Source of the DNA: Leptolyngbya sp. SIO1E4
GTDB taxonomy: Bacteria > Cyanobacteriota > Cyanobacteriia > Phormidesmidales > Phormidesmidaceae
Assembly: GCA_010672825.2 (NCBI GenBank)
Contig: JAAHFU020000002.1
Coordinates: forward strand, 1,376,001 to 1,440,000
Direction: 5' to 3'
DNA length: 64,000 nucleotides
A program made the translations under genes and the position numbers. Below the pieces are notes generated by a model. It was given only the letters and a program-made list of their open reading frames with translations, did not search any database and was not told where the DNA came from. Shown in pieces: positions 9,310-18,296 of the stretch (within the stretch, counting starts at the first letter, position 1; each line of letters begins with the position of its first letter).

Positions 9310-9388
9310 TGTAGGTTGGGTAGAACGAAGTGAAACCCAACACCAGCAATGGTTTCGTTAGGTTACGCTGGCGCTAACCCAGCCTACG
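9310..9388. repeat. imperfect palindromic interspersed element
   Basis: GTAGGTTGGGTAG at 9311-9323 and CTAACCCAGCCTAC at 9374-9387 form an imperfect inverted repeat, with a second nested pair (GAAACCCAAC and GGTTTCGTTAGG). Elements that begin GTAGGTTGGGT are widespread non-coding palindromes in bacterial genomes. It may act as a bidirectional terminator between the convergent transporter genes. Confidence 0.55.
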
Positions 9389-9433
9389 GCAGGACAGGGA
9401 TCTGGATGAGGTTTATCTGCTTTTTTCAACCCC

Positions 9434-10417
9434 TCAAGTCGTCTTTGCTAACCCTTTTCTTTTAGCGGGTGCAAACCACTGCCTCACTAGACCCATTGGC
9501 CTTCGATGCTGATCGGAAATGGATTGTGACTGCCCAGCAGCTTGGGTGATGCGATCGAGCAAAATTGCCATTCCTAAAATGCTAATGCCCCCGACGGCGG
9601 CCATGCCGACATCTAGATTGCCTAATCCGCGCAGCACCAGCAAACCGAGTCCAGGGACAGCAATCATCGATGTGACAACAGACATGCCTAAGGCAAACAA
9701 CACCGTTTGATTCACCCCTGCCAAAATCGTCGGCATGGCTAATGGAATCTGGACGCCTAACAGCAATTGATTCGGCGTGGCCCCAAATGCAATCGAGGCT
9801 TCAATCACATCTTCAGGGACTTGACGAATTCCTAAATTGGTTAATCGAATCAACGGGGGCAGCGCATAGATGACGGTGGCCAAAACTCCAGGAACTTCCC
9901 CAATCCCAAAGAGCATCACCACTGGAACGAGGTACACAAAGACCGGCATCGTCTGCATGGCATCCAGCAACGGTTTGAGGCTACTTTCTATGCGATCGCT
10001 GCGAGCGCAGGCAACGCCTAGGGGAATGCCCAGTAGCACGCACACCAACAACGAAGTTAACACTAACGACAGCGACACCATGGCTTCTTCCCAAGAGCCG
10101 AGGAATCCAATGAACCCGAGGGTTAATAAGCAATAAATCCCAATCTTCGCCCCCGCCAACTGCCACGCCACCAAGCTCAAAACAATCAGCACCAGTGAAG
10201 GGGGCGCATCTGTGAGCACATCTTGAAACACATTCAAAATCCATTTCACCGGAATTTGAATGGCTTGAAAAAAGGGACGAAAATTTTCTACCAGGAATTC
10301 AATCAGGCGCGTAATCCAATCGTCCAGTGGAACGGTGAATAACTGAAACGGATCAAGCAGCCAATGTAGTTCAGAGATCGGTAATCCGACTAAATAATTT
10401 ATCCCAACATCATGCAT
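9434..10417 (-). CDS. proW: glycine betaine/quaternary amine ABC transporter permease
   Basis: Integral membrane permease of the ProW/OpuAB family, 327 aa. A short N-terminal region is followed by hydrophobic helices (from about residue 75) and the conserved cytoplasmic coupling loop EASIAFGATPNQLLLGVQIPLA near 215-235. It should form the membrane channel of the importer with the ProV ATPase. RBS AGGGAGAT precedes the ATG. It is the last gene of a minus-strand operon, only 14 bp after the upstream binding-protein gene. Confidence 0.9.
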   Translation of the reverse strand: MHDVGINYLVGLPISELHWLLDPFQLFTVPLDDWITRLIEFLVENFRPFFQAIQIPVKWILNVFQDVLTDAPPSLVLIVLSLVAWQLAGAKIGIYCLLTLGFIGFLGSWEEAMVSLSLVLTSLLVCVLLGIPLGVACARSDRIESSLKPLLDAMQTMPVFVYLVPVVMLFGIGEVPGVLATVIYALPPLIRLTNLGIRQVPEDVIEASIAFGATPNQLLLGVQIPLAMPTILAGVNQTVLFALGMSVVTSMIAVPGLGLLVLRGLGNLDVGMAAVGGISILGMAILLDRITQAAGQSQSISDQHRRPMGLVRQWFAPAKRKGLAKTT

Positions 10418-10431
10418 GACAACCTATCTCC

Positions 10432-11478
10432 CTACAGTGCTGCTTGTCGGGCTTCTTCTAGCCATTGATCAACTTGTTCTTGGTTTTGCGCCACCCATTC
10501 CTCCGCATGTCGACGGATATCTTCAGGAGTATTCTCTCCATCCTCAATCCGAAGGCTTACAGCGTTCATATCTGCGACGGGAATGGTGACTAATTCAAAC
10601 CATCGTTGAGCAGCAGGATTCGCATCCAAAAACTCATCGGATGCCACCACCCGATAGCTATCAGTTAACAGACCCAAATTTTTCCCATCAACGGTGGTGT
10701 CAGCTTCCGTAATTGTCCCCCGATCAGCAGGATAAGTTGTGAAGGGAACTTCAAGCCAAATCACGTCTTGGTCAGGGTTCAAGACTGTCGAAATCCAGTG
10801 AGGATTATAGGCATGGTAAAAAATCGGTTCGCCTTGCTGATGCCGAGTAATGGTATCCGCTAAAAGCACCGTGTATTGTCCTTGGACATGTTCGACGGTG
10901 TCTTGCAGTTCATAAGCATCAAGCTGATGATCAATCGCGCTCGCACAACTCCAGCCCGGATCACACCCCACTAAATCAGCTTTGCCATCCCCATCACGAT
11001 CAAAAAGTTCAGCAATCTCAGGATCTTGAAATTGCTCAAGGCTACTAATTTGATACTCATCCGCGATCGCCTTGCTGATCTGATACCCTTTGATGATTGG
11101 AAACAATGTGCCGACTCGTTCTAGCGTTTCATCTCCCCCGGCGTTATCAAAGAGATTGGCATGAGATTTTTCAATATGGGATGGCGTATAGTCTAAATCC
11201 CCATTTGCTACGGCAACATGAAGTGCAGGATAGGCTACTTCTTGAATGTCTTCGACTTCATAACCCAGTTCCTCTAACCCAATGTTGATAATTTCAGCCT
11301 GATACCGTTCTTCAATCCAATCACTGGTTCCAGGGCGGATCGTAATACCCTCTCCAGGTAACGCAGAACTCTCTTCGGAAGGACTAGTCGATGCGGTATT
11401 GTTGTCTATCTCAGACGTTGATTGACAAGCACTTAAACTGGCTAATAATGATAGGACAAACAATCCTCTGAATCTCAT
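10432..11478 (-). CDS. proX: betaine/proline-type substrate-binding lipoprotein (copy 1)
   Basis: Periplasmic substrate-binding lipoprotein, 348 aa, of the glycine betaine/L-proline (ProX/OpuAC) family. The ATG at 11478 is preferred over the upstream frame opening because it is followed at once by a lipoprotein signal ending LSAC (lipidated Cys about 18) and preceded by GAGAG. Conserved blocks include GEGITIRPG, EELGYEVED, CDPGWSCA and NPHWISTVL; family members bind quaternary amines in an aromatic box. It ends with NTPEDIRRHAEEWVAQNQ, nearly identical to copy 2. It lies between proX copy 2 (89 bp upstream) and proW (14 bp downstream). Confidence 0.9.
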   Translation of the reverse strand: MRFRGLFVLSLLASLSACQSTSEIDNNTASTSPSEESSALPGEGITIRPGTSDWIEERYQAEIINIGLEELGYEVEDIQEVAYPALHVAVANGDLDYTPSHIEKSHANLFDNAGGDETLERVGTLFPIIKGYQISKAIADEYQISSLEQFQDPEIAELFDRDGDGKADLVGCDPGWSCASAIDHQLDAYELQDTVEHVQGQYTVLLADTITRHQQGEPIFYHAYNPHWISTVLNPDQDVIWLEVPFTTYPADRGTITEADTTVDGKNLGLLTDSYRVVASDEFLDANPAAQRWFELVTIPVADMNAVSLRIEDGENTPEDIRRHAEEWVAQNQEQVDQWLEEARQAAL

Positions 11479-11567
11479 TTCAGTATTCTCTCTAGGTTTA
11501 AATTGTGTCGTATGAAGGATGGAGCGATAGATACTTATCAGCATCAATGCCAAGATGTGTTCCGTGC

Positions 11568-12629
11568 TTAGTTAGCGGCTTGCCTCGCTTCTTCTAGCCA
11601 TTGGTCAACCTGGTCTCGATTTTGCGCCACCCATTCTTCCGCATGGCGACGAATATCTTCTGGGGTGTTCTCTCCGTCCCGAATACGTAAACTTTCAGCA
11701 TTGACATCTTCAATTGGAATCTGAACCAGTTCGAACCATCGTCTTGCAACAGGGTTCGCATCTAGAAACTCATCTGACGCCACAACAATGTAAGAATCTA
11801 CGATCAGCCCTAAATTCTTCCCTTCAAACGTCGTATCTTCCTCGCTGAGAGGTTCGTCATAATCGTCGGGATAGATGGTGAAGGGAACTTCAAGCCAGAC
11901 AACATCTTCATCGGGCTTCAAAACTGAAGCCACCCAGTGAGGGTAGAACACATAAAAGAGGACAGGGTCTCCTTGCTCGTAACGAGAAATCACGTCTGGC
12001 AAAAGCGCCGTGTACTGGCCTTTATCTACCTCAACCGTATCTCTTAATTCGTAGGCATCTAATTGGGTCTCGATTACCTTCTCGCAATACCAACCCGGAT
12101 CACAGCCTAAGAAATTTGCTTTTCCATCTCCATCTGAATCGAATAGCTGAGCAATTTCTGGATCTTGTAATTGTTCAAGACTTGTAATTTGGTACTCGTC
12201 AGCCGTTTGCTTATCGATCTGATACCCATGAACAAACGGATATAATGCACCGACCTTTTCAAATTTTTCATCCCCTCCAGCATTTTGAATTAATTCATCT
12301 TGAGATCTTTGGAAGGAATTAGCCATAAAGTCTAAGTCGCCATTGGCAATAGCCGTGTAGAGAACTGGGTAAGCGGCTTCTTGAAGATCTTCCACTTCAT
12401 AGCCCAGTTCTTCTAGCCCAATGTTGACAATTTCAGCTTGGTAGTGCTCTTCAATCCAGTCAGTGACTCCAGGACGTACCGTAATACCTTCTCCAGGCAA
12501 AGAAGAAACCTCACCCGCAGAATCGCTCGATAATGTATCGCTTTCTTCGTCAGGTATTGACTGACAAGCCATTAAACCAATGAAGGGGGCTGCAACTAAC
12601 ACAACCAGCGTAAGTCCTCTAAATTTCAT
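11568..12629 (-). CDS. proX: betaine/proline-type substrate-binding lipoprotein (copy 2)
   Basis: Paralog of the adjacent binding protein, 353 aa, probably a tandem duplicate. The lipoprotein signal ends LMAC (Cys22); GEGITVRPG, EELGYEVED, CDPGWYCE and YPHWVASVL follow in the same order. Differences cluster around the putative ligand site (for example HAYNPHW in copy 1 against YVFYPHW here), so the two may bind different quaternary amines or bind with different affinity. It appears to be the first intact gene of the proX-proX-proW operon. RBS GGAAAT precedes the ATG. Confidence 0.9.
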   Translation of the reverse strand: MKFRGLTLVVLVAAPFIGLMACQSIPDEESDTLSSDSAGEVSSLPGEGITVRPGVTDWIEEHYQAEIVNIGLEELGYEVEDLQEAAYPVLYTAIANGDLDFMANSFQRSQDELIQNAGGDEKFEKVGALYPFVHGYQIDKQTADEYQITSLEQLQDPEIAQLFDSDGDGKANFLGCDPGWYCEKVIETQLDAYELRDTVEVDKGQYTALLPDVISRYEQGDPVLFYVFYPHWVASVLKPDEDVVWLEVPFTIYPDDYDEPLSEEDTTFEGKNLGLIVDSYIVVASDEFLDANPVARRWFELVQIPIEDVNAESLRIRDGENTPEDIRRHAEEWVAQNRDQVDQWLEEARQAAN

Positions 12630-12715
12630 CTCTGGGATTTCCTTAATTCACAATAATGTGTTCAAAAGAGTAGATAAACTGGTGAAAAACACTCACCATG
12701 GTCAAACACCATCTC

Positions 12716-12970
12716 TCAGTTGATGGTTTGCCATGCTTCTACCAATGCTCGCTCAACGTGTTCCTGGTTTTGTGTTGTCCATACCTTTCGCTGACAACGG
12801 ATATCACCTGATAAAGTCTCTCTAACTTCAATAGGTTGAATTACAGTGCTTAGATTTTGCGCGAGAAATTTGAACAGCCTCAAATCAACTGCTTGCTGCC
12901 GAGTAGGCTTCGATAAGACTCCGGTCAGCAAGGATTCAGCCATCTTGCAAACAATATTTTCTGATTCCAT
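12716..12970 (-). pseudogene. decayed third proX copy (C-terminal remnant)
   Basis: 84-codon frame whose end aligns with the C-terminus of both intact proX genes: GDIRCQRKVW-TQNQEHVERALVEAWQTIN here against EDIRRHAEEW-AQNRDQVDQWLEEARQAAN in copy 2. The preceding part (LFKFLAQNL...IQPIEVRETL) matches RRWFELVQIPIEDVNAESL loosely. The N-terminal three quarters of the gene are missing. It lies 86 bp upstream of copy 2, in the same orientation, as expected for a decaying tandem duplicate. Confidence 0.7.
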
Positions 12971-13083
12971 CTAGCGAGATCAAATCAGATTTCGCTTTAA
13001 CTATACAGTCTAAATAAAAGTCATCAAAGAGTTTATAGACTTCTTAAAAACTTGCTTCATAAGGTTTCAAAAGAAAAGAGTAA

Positions 13084-13121
13084 AAAAGTCGGATATTTAT
13101 GGAAAAGTCGGATATTTATGG
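13084..13121 (+). repeat. 19-bp perfect tandem repeat
   Basis: Two adjacent perfect copies (13084-13102, 13103-13121) of AAAAGTCGGATATTTATGG. The core AAGTCGGAT recurs at 13232-13240 and, inverted, at 18417-18425 and 18481-18489, so these may be multiple binding sites of one protein around the 13.1-18.5 kb segment. Confidence 0.8.
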
Positions 13122-13220
13122 AGAATCCAATTTGCTCTGTCAAAAATATATATTGGTACTCTCCAAACTGTAAAATTGACTACTTTTTGAGTAATGGTGC
13201 TAGCCGTGAATCACTCATTT

Positions 13221-13250
13221 CCAGAAAAGTAAAGTCGGATTATTCGGAAA
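13221..13250 (+). repeat. left copy of 30-bp inverted repeat
   Basis: Matches the reverse complement of 18471-18500 at 29 of 30 positions (the only difference is at the fifth base, A against C). The core is AAAGTCGGATTATTCGG. The two copies enclose the receptor, MscS and PstS-like genes. Confidence 0.85.
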
Positions 13251-13488
13251 ACTGAACTCAAATTAAGCGGAAAAAATGAATGATTTGGAATTGACAGGAT
13301 TATCTCAGCCAATCTATACTTGCGCTCATTGGTTGATTTGCAACTCATTTCAGGTTTTAGATATTTTGATTTTCGAAGACGAAGTTTCGAAAATGAATTG
13401 ACGGTTGACAGATCTTATTTTCCTTGATCTAGGTTCGATGGCTTTAAAACTGGCTTCAGGTAGATTTTCAAGCTGTGGATGAAGGGGC

Positions 13489-15693
13489 ATGCTAGGAAAG
13501 CGGACTAGAGATTACACCAGAAACTTGAGTATTCGATCCAAGCTTTTGGTCATACTCTTGGGCGTTAGCCTGGGTTCAACTTTACTCGTCAGTTTCCTAA
13601 GTTGGGAACGATCTAGAGCTAATCTCAGGGGAACAATTTCCGATTATTTAGTTAGCATTCGTTCTTCCAATGCCAATAAAATCACATTCTTTTTTCAGGG
13701 CTTGCGCAATCATGTCAAGACCTTGAGTGAAGACCGAATGATTATAGAAGCAATGGTTAAGTTCAACAGGGATTACGACCAGCTCAATAATCAATATATT
13801 CCTCCAGAATGGAATGAGACGATTCAGCAATATTATGAAGAAAATTTCTTTCCTGAACTTGGCAAAGCCATCCCTGGAAATTTTAACTATGAGAATTACG
13901 AGCCTGGAAGTCAAGCTGCTAAATATCTACAGTATTACTACATAGCCGAGAATCCAAATCCAGTTGGAGAAAAGGATGGGCTCGTTTTTGCTGAAGATGG
14001 CAGTGATTACAGCAAGACCCATCGCGAGTATCACGAAATTTTCCAGAACTTGATTCAAACTTACGGCTACTACGACTTATTTCTCATTGACTATAGAACC
14101 GGGGAAATTGTCTACTCAGTTTATAAGGAAACCGATTATGCCACCAGCCTTGATCAAGGCCCTTATCGCCAAAGTGGATTAGCCCAGATTGTTGAACAGG
14201 TGCGCGAAAACCCTGAACGGCGAACAGTACAAATTGTTGATTTCCAATTCTACCGCCCTTCCTATGGTGTTCCTGCGGCCTTTTTTGGGGCTCCCATTTA
14301 CAATGGCCCTCATATCGTTGGTATCTTAGCGATCCAATTACCCGTAGACGAGCTTGGCAATGTTATTAGTCAGAATGGAAACTGGGAAAGTGCTGGGCTT
14401 GGAGAAACTGGGGAAATTTATCTGGTTGGCTCCGATTTCTTAATGCGCTCCGATGCTCGTTTGCTTCTCGAAAATCCTGAAGCTTATCAAGAAACTTTAC
14501 CTGTGAGTGGCACATCCTCCGAAAATCGCCGCTTAATTGAGCTCTTTGGAACTTCGATTTTCTTGCAAAATGTAAATACAACGCCCATTCAGCTGGCACT
14601 AGAAGAAAAACAGGGAAGTATCGTTGCTCAAAACTACCGAGGCGATACCGTCTTTAGTTCCTATGCGCCTTTAGATATCCCTGGATTGGATTGGGTAATT
14701 CTATCGGAAATAGCGCTCTCCGAAGCCTTTAGGCCTATCAATAATTTACAGATTTATCTGTTTATTGTTACTGCTATTATTGTCGTTTTTGTTACATGGA
14801 TTGCTTCATCAGCGGCTTCTAACTTTGTCAAACCAGTTAATACGTTGGGAGAGGCAATGCACCGATTAAGTAAAGGAGATATAGAAGTAGAAGTTAAGCA
14901 AGACTCTCAAAATGAATTTGGTCAATTGGGAGAAAATTTTAATCAAACAGCCACGAGTGTTCGCCAGCTTTCCCAAGCTTTAGATCAGGAAAAACGCGAA
15001 AATGAAGCATTATTACTCAACATTTTACCTGCCCCTATTGTAGAACGTCTTCATAGTGGTGAAGTGCAAGTGGCAGACAATATCAGACTAGCAACCATGA
15101 TGGTTGCTAGAATCTCAGGCTTTAGATCTGTCGCCATAAATAAAAAATCTAAGCAAATGGTGACTCTACTCAGTGAGCTGGTTGAGGCTTTTGATCAAGC
15201 TAGCATTAAGCATGAGGTTAATAAGGTTAAAACTAATGGCGATCTCTATATCGCAGGTTGTGGAGTCGTTAAGCCAAGTCTAGACAGCACTAAGCGAATG
15301 ATGATGTTTGCGGTAGAAATGTTTAGCATCATTCAGCAGTTTAACTATGCACACAAAGAGGAGTTGCTCAGCACAATTGGTTGTGAGCTGCGCTTAAGCA
15401 TTGGTATTAATGATGGGTCTGTCTTAGCAGGAATCATTGGTACGCAGCAATTCTCTTATGATGTCTGGGGAGAAACGGTGAGCATTGCTGATTTTTTGCA
15501 ACTTCACGCTAGTCCAGAGCGAGCTGAAATTCTGGTTTCCCAGGCAGTTTATGAACGCTTGTATGATCTGTATAAATTTGAGCGCGGTCAGGATTTAGAG
15601 TTTCCTGAGCTAGATGTGACGATTAAAACTTGGGTGATTCGCAAGTTCATCGCGAGTCTAGGAGATGATTCTTCCGTGATGGTTGAGGCTTAG
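13489..15693 (+). CDS. receptor with degenerate class III cyclase domain
   Basis: 734 aa sensor: TM1 about 19-39, extracytoplasmic Cache-like domain about 45-418, TM2 about 420-444, HAMP about 445-500, short coiled linker, then a class III nucleotide cyclase-like domain about 530-710. The fold is recognisable (KTNGDLYIAG near 580, YDVWGETVS near 658), but catalytic residues are lost. The first metal-binding Asp of the usual FADIxGF is Arg541 (VARISGF), and the VNxAxR motif reads VSIADF, so both transition-state residues are gone. It is therefore predicted to be an inactive or ligand-sensing pseudo-cyclase. ATG at 13489 has only a weak RBS. It is first of a three-gene operon; the MscS gene follows after 6 bp. 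A relic of a paralog lies at 18.9 kb. Confidence 0.85.
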   Translation: MLGKRTRDYTRNLSIRSKLLVILLGVSLGSTLLVSFLSWERSRANLRGTISDYLVSIRSSNANKITFFFQGLRNHVKTLSEDRMIIEAMVKFNRDYDQLNNQYIPPEWNETIQQYYEENFFPELGKAIPGNFNYENYEPGSQAAKYLQYYYIAENPNPVGEKDGLVFAEDGSDYSKTHREYHEIFQNLIQTYGYYDLFLIDYRTGEIVYSVYKETDYATSLDQGPYRQSGLAQIVEQVRENPERRTVQIVDFQFYRPSYGVPAAFFGAPIYNGPHIVGILAIQLPVDELGNVISQNGNWESAGLGETGEIYLVGSDFLMRSDARLLLENPEAYQETLPVSGTSSENRRLIELFGTSIFLQNVNTTPIQLALEEKQGSIVAQNYRGDTVFSSYAPLDIPGLDWVILSEIALSEAFRPINNLQIYLFIVTAIIVVFVTWIASSAASNFVKPVNTLGEAMHRLSKGDIEVEVKQDSQNEFGQLGENFNQTATSVRQLSQALDQEKRENEALLLNILPAPIVERLHSGEVQVADNIRLATMMVARISGFRSVAINKKSKQMVTLLSELVEAFDQASIKHEVNKVKTNGDLYIAGCGVVKPSLDSTKRMMMFAVEMFSIIQQFNYAHKEELLSTIGCELRLSIGINDGSVLAGIIGTQQFSYDVWGETVSIADFLQLHASPERAEILVSQAVYERLYDLYKFERGQDLEFPELDVTIKTWVIRKFIASLGDDSSVMVEA

Positions 15694-15699
15694 AGAAAA

Positions 15700-17199
15700 G
15701 TGAAACAATCATTATTAATCTGGGGTTCATTTCTGATTCTTGGTTTTCCCATTTTAACGCTCGTTCTCGGAGAACTGCAAACATATTTAAAGCGTAAATC
15801 AAACCCGCTTGAGGCATTTGTTGACAACCTCCAAAAGCTGGTTCTGCCTCCTCTGGTTATTCTAGTAATTTTAGAGAGACTTTTGAACCTTGCAACGTTA
15901 GGGATAGCTCTCCAGATTCTAAAAACAGTGCTCTGGGTTGCGATCGCCTACACTACGCTGGCTTTACTCAGAGCTGTTCTGCTGACTACAGAAAAACAGT
16001 ACCGTTGGCAAATTACGGTGCCCAACCTCTTTTTTCAAGTTATCCGTAGCTTGATTGTTCTAGGAATTGGCGCTCATATTGTGACAGAGGTTTGGCAGTT
16101 TGATTTAACCCAAATTGCTGCCGCTTTGGGAGTGGGCTCAATTGTGGTTGCTCTCGCCTTGCAGGATACCTTAAGTAACCTTGTCTCTGGTTTTCTCTTA
16201 CTCTTAGAGAGTCCTTTCCAAAAAGGAGACTGGATCAGCGCTGATGGGACAGATGGCCAGGTTATTGAAATGAATTGGCGAGCCGTGCGTTTGTTAACGT
16301 TCGAAAATAATATATTGACTATCCCAAATGGTTCCTTAGGCAAAAATTCGATCCTTAACTACAATCGTCCAAACTTAATGCGATGGCTGTACATGCAGGT
16401 TCAATTTTCCTATGATGATCATCCCAATAAAGTTGAGGAAATTCTACGGCAAGCTTGGAAAGATACGGGTAGAGACGATGAAGATTTTTGGCCCCTGGTA
16501 TCTTCCTATGATGACTCTTCTATTACCTATAACATTTGGTATGCAGCTGAAGAGTATATGAATGCTTTTTCAGTTGGTTCCACCTTTAAAAAACGCATTT
16601 ACTATCTCGCTAAGCGCCACGGTCTCACAATTCCTTATCCTATTAGCCATACCTACTACACTAAGCTCTCTAAAGATAACCTTGAAGATAATACCCAGAA
16701 AATCATCGGGTATTTACGATTGCGACCTTACTTTGCCATGCTTGAAACCGAAACGCTTGAGCAACTTGCCTTCGGAGCAGCAGTCGAATACTACGGTGTC
16801 GATGAACAGGTTATTCATCAGGGAAAATATGTTCAAGGGTTTTATATCGTCGAGCAGGGTAGCGCCATTGTTACCCTTGAAGATATGCAAGGGAACCAGC
16901 AGACAGTTGCTTATATATCTCCAGGTGACTTTTTTGGCGAAACAGTTTTGATGTCGGGTAAACCGAGTGATGTCTCTGTCAGTGCCACTAGCGATTTAAT
17001 CGTCATTCGCCTCAAACAAGAAAAAATCACTAACCTCATTGCTGAGCGTCCTCTATTTTCCAAACAGATCGATGAACTCATCAACGAACGGCGTAAAACT
17101 ATCCGTAGATTAAGAGGGGAAGAGCTACAAGAGGCAGAAAGCTTGGCGAGCGATAGAGCGCTTAATGGAAGGTCTATTCTGCGAAAACTTAGAAGTTAA
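15700..17199 (+). CDS. MscS-type mechanosensitive channel with C-terminal cNMP-binding-like domain
   Basis: 499 aa small-conductance mechanosensitive channel. Several N-terminal helices (about 5-25, 48-68, 75-100, 110-135) are followed by the pore helix and MscS beta domain (AAALGVGSIVVALALQDTLSN near 147-167, ESPFQKGDWI, IPNGSL near 209). A cyclic-nucleotide-binding-type domain occupies about 345-465. In that domain GDFFGE is present, but the Arg that normally contacts the cyclic phosphate is absent (MSGKPSDVSVSA), so nucleotide binding is uncertain. GTG start 6 bp after the receptor stop implies translational coupling. Role inferred: pressure release on hypo-osmotic shock, gated or tuned by the neighbouring sensor. 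Confidence 0.9.
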   Translation: MKQSLLIWGSFLILGFPILTLVLGELQTYLKRKSNPLEAFVDNLQKLVLPPLVILVILERLLNLATLGIALQILKTVLWVAIAYTTLALLRAVLLTTEKQYRWQITVPNLFFQVIRSLIVLGIGAHIVTEVWQFDLTQIAAALGVGSIVVALALQDTLSNLVSGFLLLLESPFQKGDWISADGTDGQVIEMNWRAVRLLTFENNILTIPNGSLGKNSILNYNRPNLMRWLYMQVQFSYDDHPNKVEEILRQAWKDTGRDDEDFWPLVSSYDDSSITYNIWYAAEEYMNAFSVGSTFKKRIYYLAKRHGLTIPYPISHTYYTKLSKDNLEDNTQKIIGYLRLRPYFAMLETETLEQLAFGAAVEYYGVDEQVIHQGKYVQGFYIVEQGSAIVTLEDMQGNQQTVAYISPGDFFGETVLMSGKPSDVSVSATSDLIVIRLKQEKITNLIAERPLFSKQIDELINERRKTIRRLRGEELQEAESLASDRALNGRSILRKLRS

Positions 17200-17237
17200 C
17201 TGATTTCTCAGGTATAGAAGAAAAGGAGTGAGAGGAC

Positions 17238-18296
17238 ATGTCAGGGTGGAGATGTCTAGCTTTGCTGATGACTGCTTTATTTCTGAGTTCTTGTGGCGAT
17301 CGCTCAGATCAAAATGCACAAAATTCTGGCGTCGAGGAAGTGCAAGAAGAGGTTGAATTAGAGGGAGCCGTCACTCCAGAAACTTCACCAGTTATACAGC
17401 CTGTAACGACACCTCAACAATTGCCAGAAGGCAACGTTCAGTTGCCGGAAATAGATCCCCTAGAAGTAGAAGGGGATATTAGTATCGCGGGAAGTTCTAC
17501 CGTTTTTCCTATCTCCTTAGCAATCTATGAGAATTTTATTCAATACGGTTATGCTGGCAAAATAAAACTAGATAGCATTGGCTCAGGAGCGGGCTTTCGA
17601 CTCTTTTGTGAAGAAGGAGAATCTGATATTTCTAATGCCAGCCGCCCTATTAAAGAGGAAGAAGTGGAAGCTTGTACAGCAATTGGTCGTCAGCCAATTG
17701 AGTTTCGTATTGGAACTGATGCATTGGCGATAGTTGTCAATCCAGCAAATGAATTTATTACGAATGTTACGAAGGAGGAGCTAGCAACAATATTCACAGC
17801 TGAAAAATGGTCTGATGTGAACTCAGACTGGCCTAATGAAATAATTGAACGCTTTGTTCCAGGAGAAGACTCAGGCACGTTTGACTTTTTTGTTGAGGAA
17901 GTTCTTGATGATAATGGGCAAAGACTTCTGAATGCACCTAACACTGAACTTAGTGAAGATGATAATTACATTGAGCAAAATGTTGCTAGCAACTCTAATG
18001 CCATTGGCTTTATGGGGTACGCCTATTACAAGCAAAATGCTAATGAATTAAAGATTCTCTCTATAGAAGAGATTGTCCCTAGCCCCGAAGTCATTGAAAA
18101 TGGTGATTATATTTTTTCTCGCCCCTTGCTTATTTACTCTGATGCTAATGTCATTCGTAATAAGCCGCAAGTGGGTCACTTCATTAACTTCTATCTGAAT
18201 AATGTTAACAAGATCATAGAAGAGGTTGGTTATTTCCCGAGTAGCTCGCAAACTTTAGATGCTTCAAAAAATAGATTGTTAGAAGTGATGGAGTAA
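17238..18296 (+). CDS. PstS-family substrate-binding lipoprotein
   Basis: 352 aa exported lipoprotein: signal ending FLSSC (Cys about 17), an acidic/Pro-Thr-rich linker about 25-78, then a PstS-like phosphate-binding fold. Family motifs visible are IAGSSTVFPIS near 82, DSIGSGAGFRLFC near 112, DISNASRPI near 130 and PGEDSGTFDFF near 209. PstS delivers phosphate to PstCAB, but no pst permease genes are here. It follows the MscS gene by 38 bp in the same direction, so it may act as a ligand-presenting partner of the sensor rather than as a transporter subunit. RBS AAAGGAG precedes the ATG. Confidence 0.85.
   Translation: MSGWRCLALLMTALFLSSCGDRSDQNAQNSGVEEVQEEVELEGAVTPETSPVIQPVTTPQQLPEGNVQLPEIDPLEVEGDISIAGSSTVFPISLAIYENFIQYGYAGKIKLDSIGSGAGFRLFCEEGESDISNASRPIKEEEVEACTAIGRQPIEFRIGTDALAIVVNPANEFITNVTKEELATIFTAEKWSDVNSDWPNEIIERFVPGEDSGTFDFFVEEVLDDNGQRLLNAPNTELSEDDNYIEQNVASNSNAIGFMGYAYYKQNANELKILSIEEIVPSPEVIENGDYIFSRPLLIYSDANVIRNKPQVGHFINFYLNNVNKIIEEVGYFPSSSQTLDASKNRLLEVME

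Larger units (their letters stand above)
12971..13488. other. AT-rich gene-free stretch with repeats
   Basis: About 520 bp with no convincing gene. It holds a 19-bp tandem repeat (13084-13121) and the left copy of a 30-bp inverted repeat (13221-13250). A 67-codon frame at 13052-13255 has no family resemblance and runs through both repeats, so it is not called. The promoter of the downstream receptor operon should lie here, but no clear motif was recognised. Confidence 0.6.

Noticed and set aside
13084-13250. Repeated AAGTCGGAT cores as a definite Tn7-like transposon end
   Set aside because: No Tns-type genes, no recognisable terminal TGT, and no target duplication could be shown. Kept only as a repeat observation.
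13052-13255. 67-codon plus-strand frame
   Set aside because: It is read through two repeat units, has no RBS or family resemblance, and has biased AT-rich composition.
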